The notes below the pieces were generated by a model, which did not search any database, was not told the DNA's origin, and saw only the letters and a program-made list of their open reading frames with translations. Position numbers and translations under genes: made by a program. DNA of 64,000 nucleotides from Neurospora intermedia (taxonomy: Eukaryota > Ascomycota > Sordariomycetes > Sordariales > Sordariaceae), in contig BTPP01000004.1 of NCBI GenBank assembly GCA_037102815.1, positions 3,906,001 to 3,970,000 of the forward strand. The letters run 5' to 3'. Below, piece by piece: positions 44,729 through 55,634 of the stretch. Every line of letters begins with the position of its first letter. Position 1 is the first letter of the stretch.

Positions 44729-47700
44729 TTACTCCTTGTTGATGTTTCCCATTCTCTTTGACATGCTAAGAAGAGAGTTAGTGTCTTGGTTATCCCTTCA
44801 GGAATGTTCAAGGTAGACTTACAAATCATAGAAAGCAAACTGGCTAGGCGAGCTACCAAACTCATAGACGAAGCGACTGGCGAGGTAGCTGCCAAAGATG
44901 GCCCTCAGATACGAATCGGGAACACGCTCGATGATGGTATCGAGGCCGATCTTGTTGATGAGAAGATTGGGCAAGGCATCGGCAAGGACGGACCTGCGAA
45001 TCTTCTCGTTGTCCCAGAGCTCAGAACGCTGGAGATCCTCGTCAAGGGAGGTGATGGCCAATGACAACTTGTCAGAGAGAACAGATCGAGGAAGGCCAGT
45101 CTGCTCATGTTCCCGCCAGATGGCCTCGAACTCGAGGCGGGCATTGTCCTGGATCTTGTTTTGCACTTCCTTGACATAGGCCTGGTAGAACTCGGGCGCA
45201 TTGCCCCGGGAATCGTGACACATGTGGGTAACGAAGCCCTTGTCGTCAAAGCTGAGGGAGGCAAGGACCTCGAGCGATGAGCTGGTTACACCGCCCTTGT
45301 TGGCGCTGGCATCCTTGTAAACGATGCAGCCGGCTTCCTCCAGTCTGAGCTTGGCATCTTGAGTGATGAAAAGGTTGGCACCCTCAACAATATATGGGAT
45401 GGTTGACTTGCCATCCTTGATAAGCTTGTTGACTGAGGAGAGGTCGATCGACTCGGGACGGCCACCGCAAGGCACGAACATGTCAGTGATGCCGTTGTCG
45501 CGAAGATGGTACGTGTTACGGAATGCAGTGCCGTTGTGCACCACCTCTCCGTTGGGGAGTGTGACGTTGGTATCGTCACAAAGCACACGATAACCATCCT
45601 TGGAAAGCTTGGCGATATCAAAGTTCGAGATCATAGCACGAGCCTTGGCAAGACGGCGCAACTCATCCTTGTCAATGCCGTTGGGGTCGCAGAGGACACC
45701 GGATCCGTCAACGATAGCAGTGTAAGTCTCGTTGCTGAGCAGAATCTCGTTGCTTCCCAGGTCACCATCGGGACCACCAGTCTGCATCTTCCTGATCTTG
45801 GAGGGATCAAGCTCAAGCTTGCGGTAAATACCCTTGACATACTCACGGACCGACAAGGTTGTCATGCCATAGGAGTCGTGAGGGATGCCACCAAGACGTG
45901 GTGATTTGCCAGTGAAGAAGGATTTCCACCAAGGAGCGCCGCGAGCCCGGGCATGCTCAGTGGCCCAGTCGACAAGGTCAGCAGTGTTCTCATCCGGTCC
46001 CATGAACAAAATCTCCTCCTTGCCGTAGAGGTCGACAATAGGGTTCTTGATGCCAGGCGTCTCAGCCTTCAGAAGAAGGTCAAGGATACTATCGATGTAC
46101 TTCTCAAAGGCCTCACGGTGCCTGTCTTGCTGCTTGGGGTCAAGGAGAATGACACCCTTCGATCCGCCCTCCGGAATATCCTTGTTCTTGCGCTGCTGGG
46201 TGCTGGCAAGACCGTAGTTCTCATCAAAGAGATTGCGGGCATTGATCTGGTAAGCCTCCTTACTTCGAGACTTGACAATACGAATACCACCCCGTGCAAT
46301 ATCCTTGAAACGGAGGTGGAAACCTCGCGACTCGGAAGTGATGACGAGGAACATTCCGTACAGCGGCTTGGGATACTCGACTTCCGGAAGGAACGAGGGA
46401 TTAAGCCGGAAGCTCAAAGCGACTTTGGTGGGAGTGAAGAAGTTGGTCTTGAGGACTGCATTGTTGAATACACGAAAGGCAGTCATAACCATTTCCTCGT
46501 GCTCGTTAGAAACGTCCTTGGTGATCTTCTCTTTAAGCTTGGCATCAGAGAGGACCTCCATGACCGGCGTAGGCGCAATGAGGTGGCGATCATAATCGCT
46601 GCCGACCCGAAGGTGAACGCTGGCGAACGAGGCGTAGAGAGCGCGCACAAGTTGTGGGTGGGAGCTGATGATTTCAAGAATGTAGTCAGGCGTAAAGGTC
46701 TCGGTACGCAGACGCTTCTTCATCTTGGAGAGGATCTCAACATGCGAGTTGTTCTTGGGGTCCAGGGCTGCAATGAGCGAAGTGTACTCTGTTCCAAGGC
46801 GGTTCAAAAAATGCTGAACAAAGACCCAGACGCAGTGGGCATAGATGGTCTCCTGCAGACTGAGTTCACCAGCGGCAAACATGTTGTGAAACTTGTTCTG
46901 GGGAAGGCAGTACAGCAAGGAGATTTCCTTGGTGATCTGGTGAATAGATTGCTCAAGAGGAGGGTGCTTGCCGTCGATGTTCGCAGCAGGGCGCAGATAG
47001 ATACTCATGACGGTAATACCATTGGAGAACTGCTCAACGTACTTGCGAGAGCTTGTGACGCCGTAGTAGTGGTAAAGGTCGCTGAGGGCGCTGAAGATAC
47101 CCTTTGCTGTCCGAGAGCGGAAGGCAACGACCAGTCTCATTTCCTCCGAGCCCTCGATGTCGAAAACCTCAATGACGGGACCATGTCGGCTCACGGCAAC
47201 CTGGATGATGTCCTGGTAGATCTGCTTGGTGTTCTTGGTAGCCTTGGCAAGGAACATGCGGTCGCTGATCACTTCCAGGCGAGTTTCCTTGGGATCGGCG
47301 TTAGAGTCAACGAAGAGACACTGATAGACAAAGTAGCAACGAAGAGCTGCCTTGGAGTTCTCCTTCTGTCCCAGGACACCGGGGGATCTAAAAGTCTCGA
47401 CACGGAAGCGCTTCGAAGTATCGTCGCCATCCAAGTACTTGGATTCGAGTCTGTGCTCATATCGCGGACCGTCCAAGGAGGTCATGCCGGGTTCGCTTGT
47501 GTCGATGTAAATGGCGTGGTCCGAGGCTTCCATATCCAGTCTGATCTCTTCCCGCTTGTCCTCGCGAGAGAAAGCAGCAACTTTGGCCGCATAGAGAGAT
47601 GTGATATGATTTGCAACCGCCTGAGGGTTTTCTAGTTGGAAGTAGACGTCGTCGATGCCAAGCTCATTATAGAACCAAGCAATCTGACCGTCAACCAGAG

Positions 47701-48121
47701 TCTCAGGAATCCAGCCGCCCTGGACGATGATGTCCTTGACTGTGATGTATATCAGTAAATGATATAGCACAGTATATGCGTAGAATTACCAACCTTGCTT
47801 CATCTGCTCTGCCTTTCCCTGAAAGATAGGGGCAACATATCCAACAGTAGCGGAGCGGAGCACCCTGTGCCCGTTGCCGTTCACCTTGGGATAGCTGACA
47901 TGAGTCGGCTGAGGAGAAGGATGTCTGGGCGTCTGATCTTTGAGGCGATCAACCAACTTGTGGGCTGGGACCGGGGCTGAAGGAGAATCCATCATGGTAT
48001 CGCCTGAGGACTCGAAAAGTTCGGGAAAACTAGACATGGGAAGGTCAGTTTGAATGGTCAAGCCAGATGCTCTGCGCTTGTAGCCCCCAGTGGTGGGGAG
48101 GGGAATGACCACGTCCGCCAT
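44729..48121 (-). CDS. GDH2: NAD-specific glutamate dehydrogenase (large, about 115-120 kDa class)
   Basis: The enzyme oxidatively deaminates glutamate to 2-oxoglutarate and ammonium with NAD+, the catabolic GDH of fungi (yeast Gdh2). Exons on the - strand: 48121-47794, 47739-44823 and 44765-44729, giving 1,093 residues. Seen: FLVITSESRGFHLRFKDIAR, then GGIRIVKSRSKEAYQINARN, ENYGLASTQQRKNKDIPEGGSKG, the MGPDENTADLVDWATEHARARGAPWWKSFFTGKSP block, IPHDSYGMTTLSVREYVKGIYRKL, and GGPDGDLGSNEILLS, which belongs to the nucleotide-binding part. The N-terminal about 100 residues are variable with Ser/Pro. The last intron (44822-44766) begins inside a codon just before a stop. If unspliced, the protein ends YDL; spliced, it ends YDFMSKRMGNINKE, which fits a longer conserved C-terminus better. 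A 560-codon frame lies open on the opposite strand (45953-47635). Confidence 0.95.
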
Positions 48122-50932
48122 GGCGATTGGAGTGAAGTGACAAAAGCCCCCCAGGCTACAATCAACGTGTGTAGAATGAGGTGTACAGAGACAGATGGGA
48201 AAGTGACAAAGAAGAAGGGAACGATGAGGCTTCTAGAAGGGAGTTTTGTAGGGCATTCATGGTGCAATGACAGCCGTTGGCCTTTCATCTTGACCGTGGT
48301 ATGACCGATATCAGAAAGCTCAACGTGAAAACAAGAATAACCAGAACATGGAAGGCCCCGTATCCTGTCAAACAGGTCAAGCCCCTGGGATCGGATAAGC
48401 CAGGTCGGCCACAAATCGTGGCACAGCCGTGAGCCAGGGAAGGGAGAAAGGGTGACACGGCAACATGGCATTGATAACGGCAAGACAAACTCGATGCCGC
48501 CAAATTGGGACGGCAGGAAAAAAACGAGCGCGCCTCGTTTGGTTTTGCGGGAGTGTAAGCTCCGGCATGCGAGTTTGTGCTTACCGCGCCTTAAGCCATG
48601 CTTTCGTGTTTCATCTCGTGCTGATAAGAGAAAGACACAACCTTTTGAAGGCGTATGCGAGGGAGACGTACCTGGTCAGAACTTTGCTTGACAGTCGAGA
48701 TTACCCGCCTAGGCAGATAAAAAGGGAATGGCAATTTCAGAGCAGCACAGATACTTGCGCTTAGGTGCTGATGCTGGGCGGCAGGTATCCGTGTGTATGA
48801 GGACCTGTGCTATTTCGAGAAGATCACAGGCGTCGGTAGAGTGATGCTGTGATGCTGGTGTGCTGGTGTGCTCGTTGGCGGGGCAATAGAGGAATGGTAC
48901 CTGGAGGGGCAAGAACCAAAGCAAGCGAGATGCAACGGTCCAGCGATAAGGGTAAGCGTGTCTCGGAGGCTTCGAGAGACAAAGAGGACAAGTGTGAGAA
49001 GCTGTCAGAGGTATTTTGTTGACAGCAATGCCCAGATTCCTGCTGGCCTGTTAGAACGCGGCTTTCAAGACTGACCAGATAACACGATGCGCATTGTGAA
49101 AGGAATCGTGTGCTTGTTGGCCAGGAGCCCTCAATGCAGTGGTGAGCCACTTAAACGGCTGAATGGTTCCATTTTCCATGGCGACTTGGAAAAGGTCCCA
49201 ATCCATCTCCCATCTCTCGTTCCTGACCGACTCATCCTTTCCGTCTGGCCGCCAATGGGGACGCTGAAGGACTCGAATGAGGATCGGGAGAGATTGCAAT
49301 CAGAGAAGGAGCACATAAGACTGCGTGTTCCATGGTACAGGTGGCACCCGGATTCATCCCAATGATGCCAGGCATTCATCCCAACATCCAGAGCTACGGG
49401 ACTCAGGTCGCTTTGCACGCGCCAGATATCACCCCGAGCAAGGACTCGGGCAACACCCGGCCTTGGCATCCCAGCCTTCGTCGGCGGTATATAATGCGAA
49501 CTTCCGCCTTGCCGCGCAACGGCTGAGATCCCACGAGATAAGGGAATTAGGGGCAGAGAAGGAATACCCGGATGGAAACATGAAGGTGGTGGGGACGGAG
49601 AGACAAGATCCAGGGGAGATCGGTATTCGGGGGACGTGAAAGTAGGTAGGTGTAGGTAGGTATTCCCGGAAGGGCAGTGTAGTGTAGGTAGTGGTTGCAG
49701 CGGCAATGGTGGTAAACCGTGCTGAGTGGTTCAGGGGTGACCCAAGCACCTTATACATTGGTCTTGTCCATGTCGCCAAGTGGAAGGGTAATTGCTAGTG
49801 GCATAGAGGTAATCGCCCTGACATCTCCGCCGAGGGTATCTTCCAGGTAAAAGGGAAAAAGCGCCACCTACCAAAATGGACCGCTGAGTGAGGATACTCG
49901 GCAGAGTTTGTCGCACAGAGATACGACGGATTTGTGTGCTGGGCTGGAATACAGCTATGGGTTTCGTCGGTTGGCGGGTGGATATAGAGGTGCAAGAGAC
50001 CTAGAGGTAGTCGGAGTTAAACCGCCGAGGATGAAACAACCGGCCAAGGCTCAATAACAGAAAGAAGGCCTGGAGTTGTTGACCTTAACATCAAGGAATG
50101 AAGTGTGTGTATCAAGTATAGTCTTTGATCTCGAGCCTTGTGATTGTTGGCTGACGGGGCGGGCGTCACAGAGCTCTTTATATGGCTGCACAGTTCCGGC
50201 GAGTAGGCAATCCATGTTGCTGCAACAAGTGACCTCTGGAGTTGGGGATGGGAGCTTACCAGGATGGAAGGGAAGCCATGGACCGCCGTCGATGGGTCGT
50301 GATGGACCCCGACCGATAGGTATTGACGATGCGTGGCTTGTCAGAAATTTACAACGCTGCAGCAGCCAGGTTGCGAGGATCGTTGACTTCCACTTGACAA
50401 GGTAGGTAAAGAGTTAGCGAAAGTAACTCCCATGTACCTTCCTGATTCCCTTCGCGATGGATGTGCCATGTCGTCAAAGAAGGAATGGATGAGTTGCTAA
50501 CTCTACTATTATCCCCAGAACGCAAGAGTCCAATGAGAGTCTGGGGTACAGGTACGTACCTGCTTGTGGGCCTTTTCTCGCTCTGTCACCAACGAATTTG
50601 CCGTGCCGGACTGCCTACCTAAGCCTGATCGGGATGCTTCTGGCCTGTGCTGATTGGGTCACAGGATCGGTACCTGAACGGGTAACCGGGGCTTCCCTCG
50701 TTTCTATTTGCAGTCAAGGCACGGGGTACGTACCTCTCCTCAGTGGGGCATCCCTTCTCCTTCTCCAGAAAAGCGGCTATTCGAGGTTTTCCAGTTGGAC
50801 TTGACAGTTTCTCCCTGTACGTAATGTCGCCATCCAACTCATGGTTGTGTAAAACCTTTGAACAAAAGTCATTGTGACTCCTCTTCGTGCCCTTCTGCCG
50901 TCTTCGCTCTCGCCAACATACGCATCTCTTTC

Positions 50933-51604
50933 ATGCGGCACAGAGCTTCCACCTGCTATGAGGGCCTCAATATTCAGGTTACCTTCAAGCGACTTTCATA
51001 CGGGGAGCACCCCTGCGCATTGATGCTTGTCAAGTGGTCAACTGGTCGACTGTTGACAAACAAGCAGAACATTGCAGGCACAGTTCACCACGATTTTCCC
51101 GCTCCTCATCACAGCATTCAAACCGGCCATAGGGGGGATCGCCCATCGGGCACGTTCTGGAAGCAAGCGTTCAGGTTTTCTGGTGCAGTCTGCCCCGTTG
51201 GTACCCAGTGTCGTAATGTACACTGTGCGAAGTTGGATACATTATGTATACTATTGCTGGCGGGGATCACGACGGCCCGGGACATTTGCCTCTCCGTCAG
51301 CCTAGGTTTACATACAACAAGTCGTAGTGAGCAGCTGGACAGGAGACAAAGATGTACCTCCACAGTATTCGATGCTTCGTATCCCGGATTCTCTGCTGGA
51401 TATGGCAGCTGGACGGAAAGAGATTTTTGCATCGCATGCAGCCCTGTAAAGCACTATGCATACCATAGGAAGGTGGAAGCAGCCTTAGACAGTAGGTGGT
51501 GCTGCCGGTGGACTCGGATTTCGTCAACATCCATCATGTTGTGTGACGGCGTCGGTGCTTCTTTACCGCCTCTTGGCTTGGCCATTGAGAGTCCAGCGAG
51601 CTAG
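50933..51604 (+). CDS. Doubtful hypothetical protein, Cys-rich, no known family
   Basis: An ATG at 50933 opens 223 residues to TAG 51602-51604, and the frame is open a further 25 codons upstream. Such a length is unlikely by chance in non-coding DNA of balanced composition, but I see no domain, signal peptide or membrane span. The product would have more than a dozen Cys residues spread along it. Codon choice is fungal-like at the start and random-looking later. It could be the relic of a gene or transposon, an exon of a lineage-specific gene, or noise. Confidence 0.17.
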   Translation: MRHRASTCYEGLNIQVTFKRLSYGEHPCALMLVKWSTGRLLTNKQNIAGTVHHDFPAPHHSIQTGHRGDRPSGTFWKQAFRFSGAVCPVGTQCRNVHCAKLDTLCILLLAGITTARDICLSVSLGLHTTSRSEQLDRRQRCTSTVFDASYPGFSAGYGSWTERDFCIACSPVKHYAYHRKVEAALDSRWCCRWTRISSTSIMLCDGVGASLPPLGLAIESPAS

Positions 51605-51869
51605 GAAACGCTTACTGGCATCATAATCGTGTATACTGGCCTCATCGATGTTCCGGGGCCTCTAAATCGTCGTTAAATTTGGACCACTTTTTGACTGTGA
51701 TCGTAAAGGTTTCAAACAAGCTGGTCCCGTGATGGCCCCTAGTACGTAAAAATTGGGGAAGTTGGAGCTCCCTGGCGGCCTGTACTCCGCGATCACTCCC
51801 TGTCTTTCCAGACCGGCTCCGTTGGAATAGCCGGAACCTATGGCGGCTGCTGAGTGGTTGTCCCGTCGG

Positions 51870-51963
51870 TTTTCATTACCCCCAGCTTTTCCCAAAACCG
51901 TACTTCTTTGAGCCAGTCCTTGTGTGCTAGAGACGCCATCAAGTAATCTGGGGGTAATGGAAA
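51870..51963. repeat. Short inverted repeat, 16 bp arms
   Basis: Arm 51870-51885 pairs with 51948-51963 with one mismatch, leaving a 62-base loop. The centre of both arms is TTACCCCCAG/CTGGGGGTAA. It lies just left of the MITE-like element and may belong to the same transposon debris. Confidence 0.7.
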
Positions 51964-52057
51964 CTAGCTGGTCGTCGCACGGGATCCTGAAGTTGGCTCT
52001 TGTTGCAGAACTAAGCCCAAACTTGCGCGTTTGGTATGGAGTCAACGAGGGTCCGTA

Positions 52058-52345
52058 TCCCTTTAACGGTGAAAAGGGACCATTTTTGCCAAGACCAGAA
52101 AGTGGCCAGTCGGATGGCGTAATTTTATCCACCTGTACCTCCGATCCCTACAAGTACTTTGGCTGCATCAGGTTTTGCAGCACTTTTTCGATGAGGGAAA
52201 TGCCGTAAGCTGACGCAGAGGGGGCAGGGGTTACCTTGACCAATGAACGCGCTCAATACGCTGCTTGGCTCTATCAAAAAGTCACTAAGTACTGCAAGTC
52301 TCCCCCAGTCTTGGCAAAAATGGTCCCTTTTCACCGTTAAAGGGA
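52058..52345. mobile_element. MITE-like element with perfect 38-bp terminal inverted repeats
   Basis: The first 38 bases (52058-52095) are the exact reverse complement of the last 38 (52308-52345). The ends begin TCCCTTTAACGG and close with CCGTTAAAGGGA. The 288 bp unit has no coding capacity, as expected of a miniature inverted-repeat element moved in trans. A TA lies just outside the left end and TG outside the right, so a Tc1/mariner-type TA duplication with one changed base is possible but not shown. No second copy is in the window. No RIP is evident, in line with its small size. Confidence 0.8.
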
Positions 52346-54004
52346 TGGGAGTCTCCGCCTACCACAACTCTCTTTCTAGGCTTGACCGCTGATGTGCCGT
52401 AACGGCCCCCGGGGATTACGACAGCCTCTACCTTCCGGATCGCCTACCGAGGAGGGGCAAGTCCTGCCCCTGTTGACACCGTCGCTTCTGAGCTGCGAGC
52501 TGCGCTTGCGGGAGGGCTGGCGGGGCTGGCGGAAACCATGGATTGTGGCTACTGTCAGGGACGAAAGTTCTGTTGGTCTCGTGTTCTCCTCGACAGGCTT
52601 TAGCAGAGCGCTGTGAAATTCCACCAAAACAAACCTGACTGGTCACGGGAGCGTGGCTTCAGGAATTTCCACCGGCCGTTGGTATTGTTTAATCCCGCCA
52701 AGCAATCCAAGCTTTTTCCCCAGACCCAACATCCTGGCCCGCCAATCCAAACATACCTTAACAACTCCTCATTCAGACTTTAGGTTCCCCTGACGAGACA
52801 GCTTCTCAATGTCAAAAGAAATGTACACTTAGTACTCTACATTACAGCTCAGCTCCAGTGTTTTGGTACAAGCTGAGACGGGGAGCACCGCCACGGGTGG
52901 ATTCCACAATGGTCAAGCATGCTATAGTACCGAGAGTTCAATAAACAAGTGATGGCCCTCGTGTCTCACTGTCCATACCGTTGCCTCATGTCAAGCTTTG
53001 CTCAGCTGACCAAAGACTTATTTCCCACGGTAGACATTCCGATCTGCTGATTTACCCGAGAGAACCGTCGTGGGTCTGTCTTACGGTGTATACCCCCATT
53101 GCCTTTGGCGTCTCATTTGTCATTTTGTTGAGTTTTCAAGGTGCTTGCAGTTCAGGTATTTTGAAGTCCCTTCCCCATAACCTTCTGGTCTTGGGAGCAT
53201 GCACCGGCAAGTTGTCCTTAAAAGCAAAGTCAATGGAGGCCGCATATGGCAGAACCTCTAGACTAGGCTTTTCAAAGATGTCGTTACAAATTCGACTTTC
53301 TTTGCGAACAGGCCCTGAATCGCACTGGCATTTTCTCACATGGCAAGGCGCCACCGATGATGCACCTATTGCGGAATGCGGAGACGATGACGCTCATGCT
53401 CTGGAGAAGTGAGGGCTTTCGAATTCAACCTGCCTTTCGAGTTCACGAGACTTGGGTCCTCGCATGTTGAAAGCTTGCGTGCATTGAACGCAGTGCCTGG
53501 TGTTTCCATTGAGTCGGAGGTGATCGTTAGGCACCTGTCCTGCGTTGACCGTCAAATGCCTGGGGTGGGCGGTAATACAGTTGCAGAAGCCGCGGACTGG
53601 TGCCTTTTGCATGAGAGATTTCACCCCGTGGGTTCCATATCCTTCGTCGTTGGCTCTTGCAGATTGGCGGCCGGTGGTTTGGTGACAGACGCTTGACAAC
53701 TGAACCGACAGCGTTCCATTTGCGATTGGGGGAAAATTAATAGCGACGGGAGAGACGGGAATCTTTTCTTGAAAAGTTCAGGCCCGGCCTTGGAAGTGAA
53801 AGTCTTCCCCACCGCTCAGGAGGAGTCCATCCCCTCCCGTCAGTCCGAACGACCTGCGACCGACGGGGAACAGTGAGGGGCACCCACGGGCCACGCCAGC
53901 CCGATGACAACGGGAAAGGTGGGGCATGTCGAACGTTTCCTATTTGAGAAAAGACAACATCGGACCCTCCACTATCGATAGCGGCAAGAGCCTCACACAA
54001 CTTT

Positions 54005-54079
54005 ATGACTGCAACGCATAGTCCACCAACAACGACAACCACTCCATCAACTCACCCAGCAAGTAAAAAAAAAGTATGA
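54005..54079 (+). promoter_or_regulatory. uORF whose stop codon overlaps the BNA5 start (ATGA)
   Basis: ATG 54005 opens 24 codons, rich in Thr and Pro and ending in Lys-Lys-Lys-Val. It stops at TGA 54077-54079, one base into the kynureninase ATG at 54076-54078. An ATGA overlap of this kind can couple termination to re-initiation. It lies within 75 bases of the start, so it is likely to be in the mRNA. Confidence 0.55.
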
Positions 54080-55634
54080 GTACCGCAGCGGTTCAAGACG
54101 CCCGGAAGCAGGCCGAGGCTCTGGACAATGAGGACTCTATCGCCTTCGTCCGTGATGAGTTCAACATTCCTACTAAGGCCCAAATAGCGAGCTCCCGCTT
54201 GGCCGACTCTCACCCAGGTTTGATCGCCAATCATGAACAAGAGAAGTCCCGCTGAGGCTCACCAAGATGGGGGCTAATGCTCGATACTAGCCGCCTTGCC
54301 AGCGTCTGAGGACGATTCCAAGTGCATATACCTCTGCGGCAATTCGCTGGGTGTGCAGCCCAAGAGAACCGTCACCCGTCTCAACCAGTATCTTACTACA
54401 TGGGCCACTCAAGGAGTGCAGGGCCATTTCAAGCCTCTTGAAGAGTCGCCTCTCCCAACGTGGCTTGACGCCGATGCCAAAGCTGCAGAGCTTATTGCGC
54501 CCGTCGTCGGAGCCAATGTATCCGAGGTGGCTGTCATGCAGACCTTGACTGCCAACATTCACCTCTTGATGTCTGCTTTTTATCGCCCCGATATCAATGG
54601 CCGTCACAAGATCATTCTGGAGAACAAGGCTTTCCCTAGTGACCATGTAAACAACCCAATCCTGTCGGGTGTCTGTCAGACTGGGAGCTGGATGACTGAC
54701 AAAAGAGTTATAGTTCGCGGTCGAAACCCAGATTCGTCATCATGGCTTGTCAACTGAAAAGTCCATGGTCCTGATAGAGTCCTCCTCCAAGGACAACATC
54801 ATCAGCACCGAAGAAGTCTTGTCCGTAATTTCGGCTCATGCTGACACCACAGCTCTCCTGCTGCTGCCTGGTATCCAGTATTACACGGGTCAGCTGCTTG
54901 ACATTCCCGCCATCACAGCTTTTGCCCACAAGCACGGCATCTTCGTCATCTGGGATCTCGCCCACGCGGTAGGTAACGTACCACTATACCTCCATGACTG
55001 GGGAGTAGATGCGGCGGCTTGGTGCAGCTACAAGTATCTCAACGGCGGGCCTGGATGTATCGGCGGTCTCTTTGTTCACACCAACAACAGCGTCGTAACC
55101 AAGGAGATTACGGATGAGAAACCGGAGGAGGGCTACAATAACCGGCTTGCGGGCTGGTGGGGCAATGACAAGAAGACGAGATTTGTCATGGCCAACAAAT
55201 TCCACCCCGTGGCGGGCGCGGCTGGCTTCCAGTTGAGCAACCCCAGCATTCTAGATATCACCAGCCTGAGCGCCTCCCTGGAGATCTTCCAGGAGGCTGG
55301 CGGCATGGAAGCGCTGAGGAGCAAATCCCTCAAGCTGACCAACTTCCTTGAAGCTACTCTCGGTCAGATGAAGGAGGAAGACCGCGCTCACTTCCGTATT
55401 ATTACCCCTTCCAAGTCAGAGGAAAGAGGCGCCCAGCTGAGTCTCATGCTCTCCGACGGGCTCCTAGATACCGTCATGAAGGAGCTCGAGGCGCGCGGGG
55501 TTATCGTTGACGAGCGGAAGCCCAACGTCATCCGGGTCGCACCGGCCCCGTTGTATAACACATTCAAGGACTGCGTACTGTTCGTAGAAGCCTTCTCAGC
55601 AGCACTGGAGGTGGCCAAGCAGCACGCACTTTAA
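54076..55634 (+). CDS. BNA5: Kynureninase (L-kynurenine hydrolase)
   Basis: The PLP enzyme cleaves kynurenine or 3-hydroxykynurenine to anthranilate or 3-hydroxyanthranilate plus alanine, in tryptophan degradation and de novo NAD synthesis in the cytosol. Exons 54076-54217, 54291-54646 and 54714-55634 give 472 residues, the normal size. Seen: [12 protein letters not shown] near the N-terminus, then ENKAFPSDH, then, across intron 2, [12 protein letters not shown], the PLP-proximal [21 protein letters not shown], and the Schiff-base lysine in [12 protein letters not shown] (Lys 273). WWGND and the ISNPSI-like [10 protein letters not shown] block follow, then the C-terminal domain with [17 protein letters not shown]. 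The second intron (54647-54713) mimics a frameshift: read through, it ends in a stop after 34 codons. Spliced, it restores the conserved segment exactly. Expression may be influenced by the overlapping uORF upstream. Confidence 0.96.

Larger units (their letters stand above)
48122..54075. other. Gene-poor 6 kb spacer between divergent GDH2 and BNA5
   Basis: Carries both promoters and several repeats (TAGGTA patches at 49641-49700, AGGTACGTACCT near 50551, the inverted-repeat elements listed below). Only one long open frame (50933-51604) stands out statistically. No other gene was recognised on either strand. Confidence 0.5.

Noticed and set aside
54647-54760. Apparent frameshift splitting kynureninase into two frames
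   Set aside because: A 67-nt GT-AG intron (54647-54713) in phase 0 joins DH to [12 protein letters not shown] and restores the family sequence, so the gene is intact.
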